Assembly (NCBI RefSeq): GCF_013299185.1
Contig: NZ_JAAFKG010000057.1
Span: forward strand, 1-49,722
Reading direction: 5' to 3'
DNA length: 49,722 nt
Origin: Microcoleus sp. bin48.metabat.b7b8b9.023
Lineage (GTDB): Bacteria > Cyanobacteriota > Cyanobacteriia > Cyanobacteriales > Microcoleaceae
A program made the translations under genes and the position numbers. Below the pieces are notes generated by a model. It made no database searches and was not told where the DNA came from. It was given only the letters and a program-made list of their open reading frames with translations. Position 1 is the first letter of the stretch; each line of letters opens with the position of its first letter. This document shows positions 49,531 to 49,722 of the stretch, in pieces.

Positions 49531-49638
49531 AGCGGTTTCAACCGCCTTCAATATTTTTTTTGTATTGGTTGTTTTACAGTCATATTTCAATCTTCAATCA
49601 AGAATACTATGCTAATATAAACCAAGGAGGGAAACAGA

Positions 49639-49722
49639 ATGTATGGATGCCAGCAAAATCTAATTAGTCCAGACAAAGACTTAAAAGCAGTCTGAGAATT
49701 CTTGTGTAGTGAAGCCTCAAAG
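49639..49722 (+). pseudogene. tnpB: tnpB (IS200/IS605 accessory nuclease) N-terminus with early stop, runs off window
   Basis: ATG 49639 follows AGGAGG by 9 bases and gives MYGCQQNLISPDKDLKAV, the familiar N-terminus of one IS605 OrfB/TnpB group (RNA-guided nuclease, ancestor of Cas12). TGA at 49693-49695 interrupts it after 18 codons. The same frame continues EFLCSEASK to the window edge, as in intact relatives (LEFLCxEAxKL). A single-base change at codon 19 (Leu to stop) would explain this. TATGCTAATAT upstream is promoter-like. Confidence 0.75.

Noticed and set aside
49411..49620. Two overlapping plus-strand frames
   Set aside because: They span IS605-like end sequences and T-rich DNA and resemble no protein.

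Overview
The window is chromosomal DNA from a filamentous, phycobilisome-bearing cyanobacterium, most likely a Microcoleus/Oscillatoria-type organism. This rests on apcE (phycobilisome core-membrane linker), a psb30/ycf12-like photosystem II gene, rpaB, a CCB2/CCB4-type cytochrome b6f assembly gene, narM, the cyanobacterial atp1-B-E-G'-F-H-A-G operon, abundant HIP1 octamers (GCGATCGC) and many heptameric short tandem repeats (TTTTAGA, TTGACAG, TTCCTTC). The genus is an inference; no rRNA or tRNA gene is visible.

Layout. 0-3.6 kb: tail of an IS630-like transposase, a CCB2/CCB4 protein, the response regulator rpaB and, divergently, radA. 3.6-5.4 kb: three toxin-antitoxin modules in a row (PemK/MazF type, Phd-VapC, and HicB with a nonsense-broken hicA). 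5.4-8.5 kb: a WD40 protein with a frameshifted last blade, a TIGR02587/TIGR02588 pair and a striking array of nine 69-bp hairpin repeats. 8.5-13.8 kb: CPBP protease, DUF3326 operon, ferredoxin, two Uma2 nucleases and a membrane-type GTPase. 14-18.4 kb is an accessory island: an AT-rich GHKL ATPase with no HIP1 sites, a coiled-coil protein, a gene of unknown function headed by four 34-bp palindrome-bearing iterons, three tandem paralogous 70-aa HTH regulators and a ribbon-helix-helix protein.

18.6-25.1 kb: the ATP synthase operon on the minus strand, with a terminator and with dispersed repeats in its atpA-atpG gap. 25.5-29.3 kb: RTX calcium-binding protein, narM and moaA (linked through molybdenum-cofactor-dependent nitrate reduction) and a HigBA-like pair. 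30.3-31.0 kb: a CRISPR array of seven identical repeats with a leader and promoter on the minus strand, but no cas genes. 31.7-34 kb: a single-ORF MntA-HepT fusion and a methyltransferase. 34.5-37.4 kb: apcE with its terminator, not followed by apcABC. 37.5-43.3 kb: a possible orphan toxin-domain/immunity-like pair, a restriction-like nuclease, a LysR/DJ-1 divergent pair and a P-loop ATPase. 43.6-44.7 kb: aroE carrying an in-frame insert of about 88 residues made of dispersed-repeat DNA. 44.8-49.7 kb: a secreted protein, YggT, a YkgJ protein, an RHH-Uma2 pair, an IS200/IS605-like remnant, the tiny psb30 gene and a broken tnpB start at the window edge.

The dominant theme is repeat DNA reshaping ordinary genes. 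One hairpin family occurs singly, as a 69-bp tandem array and nested inside a larger TIR-bearing element found twice in opposite orientation. Another family has been expanded within the aroE reading frame. The best candidates for an undescribed system are the 14-18.4 kb island (GHKL ATPase, iterons, triplicated HTH genes) and the fused MntA-HepT protein.
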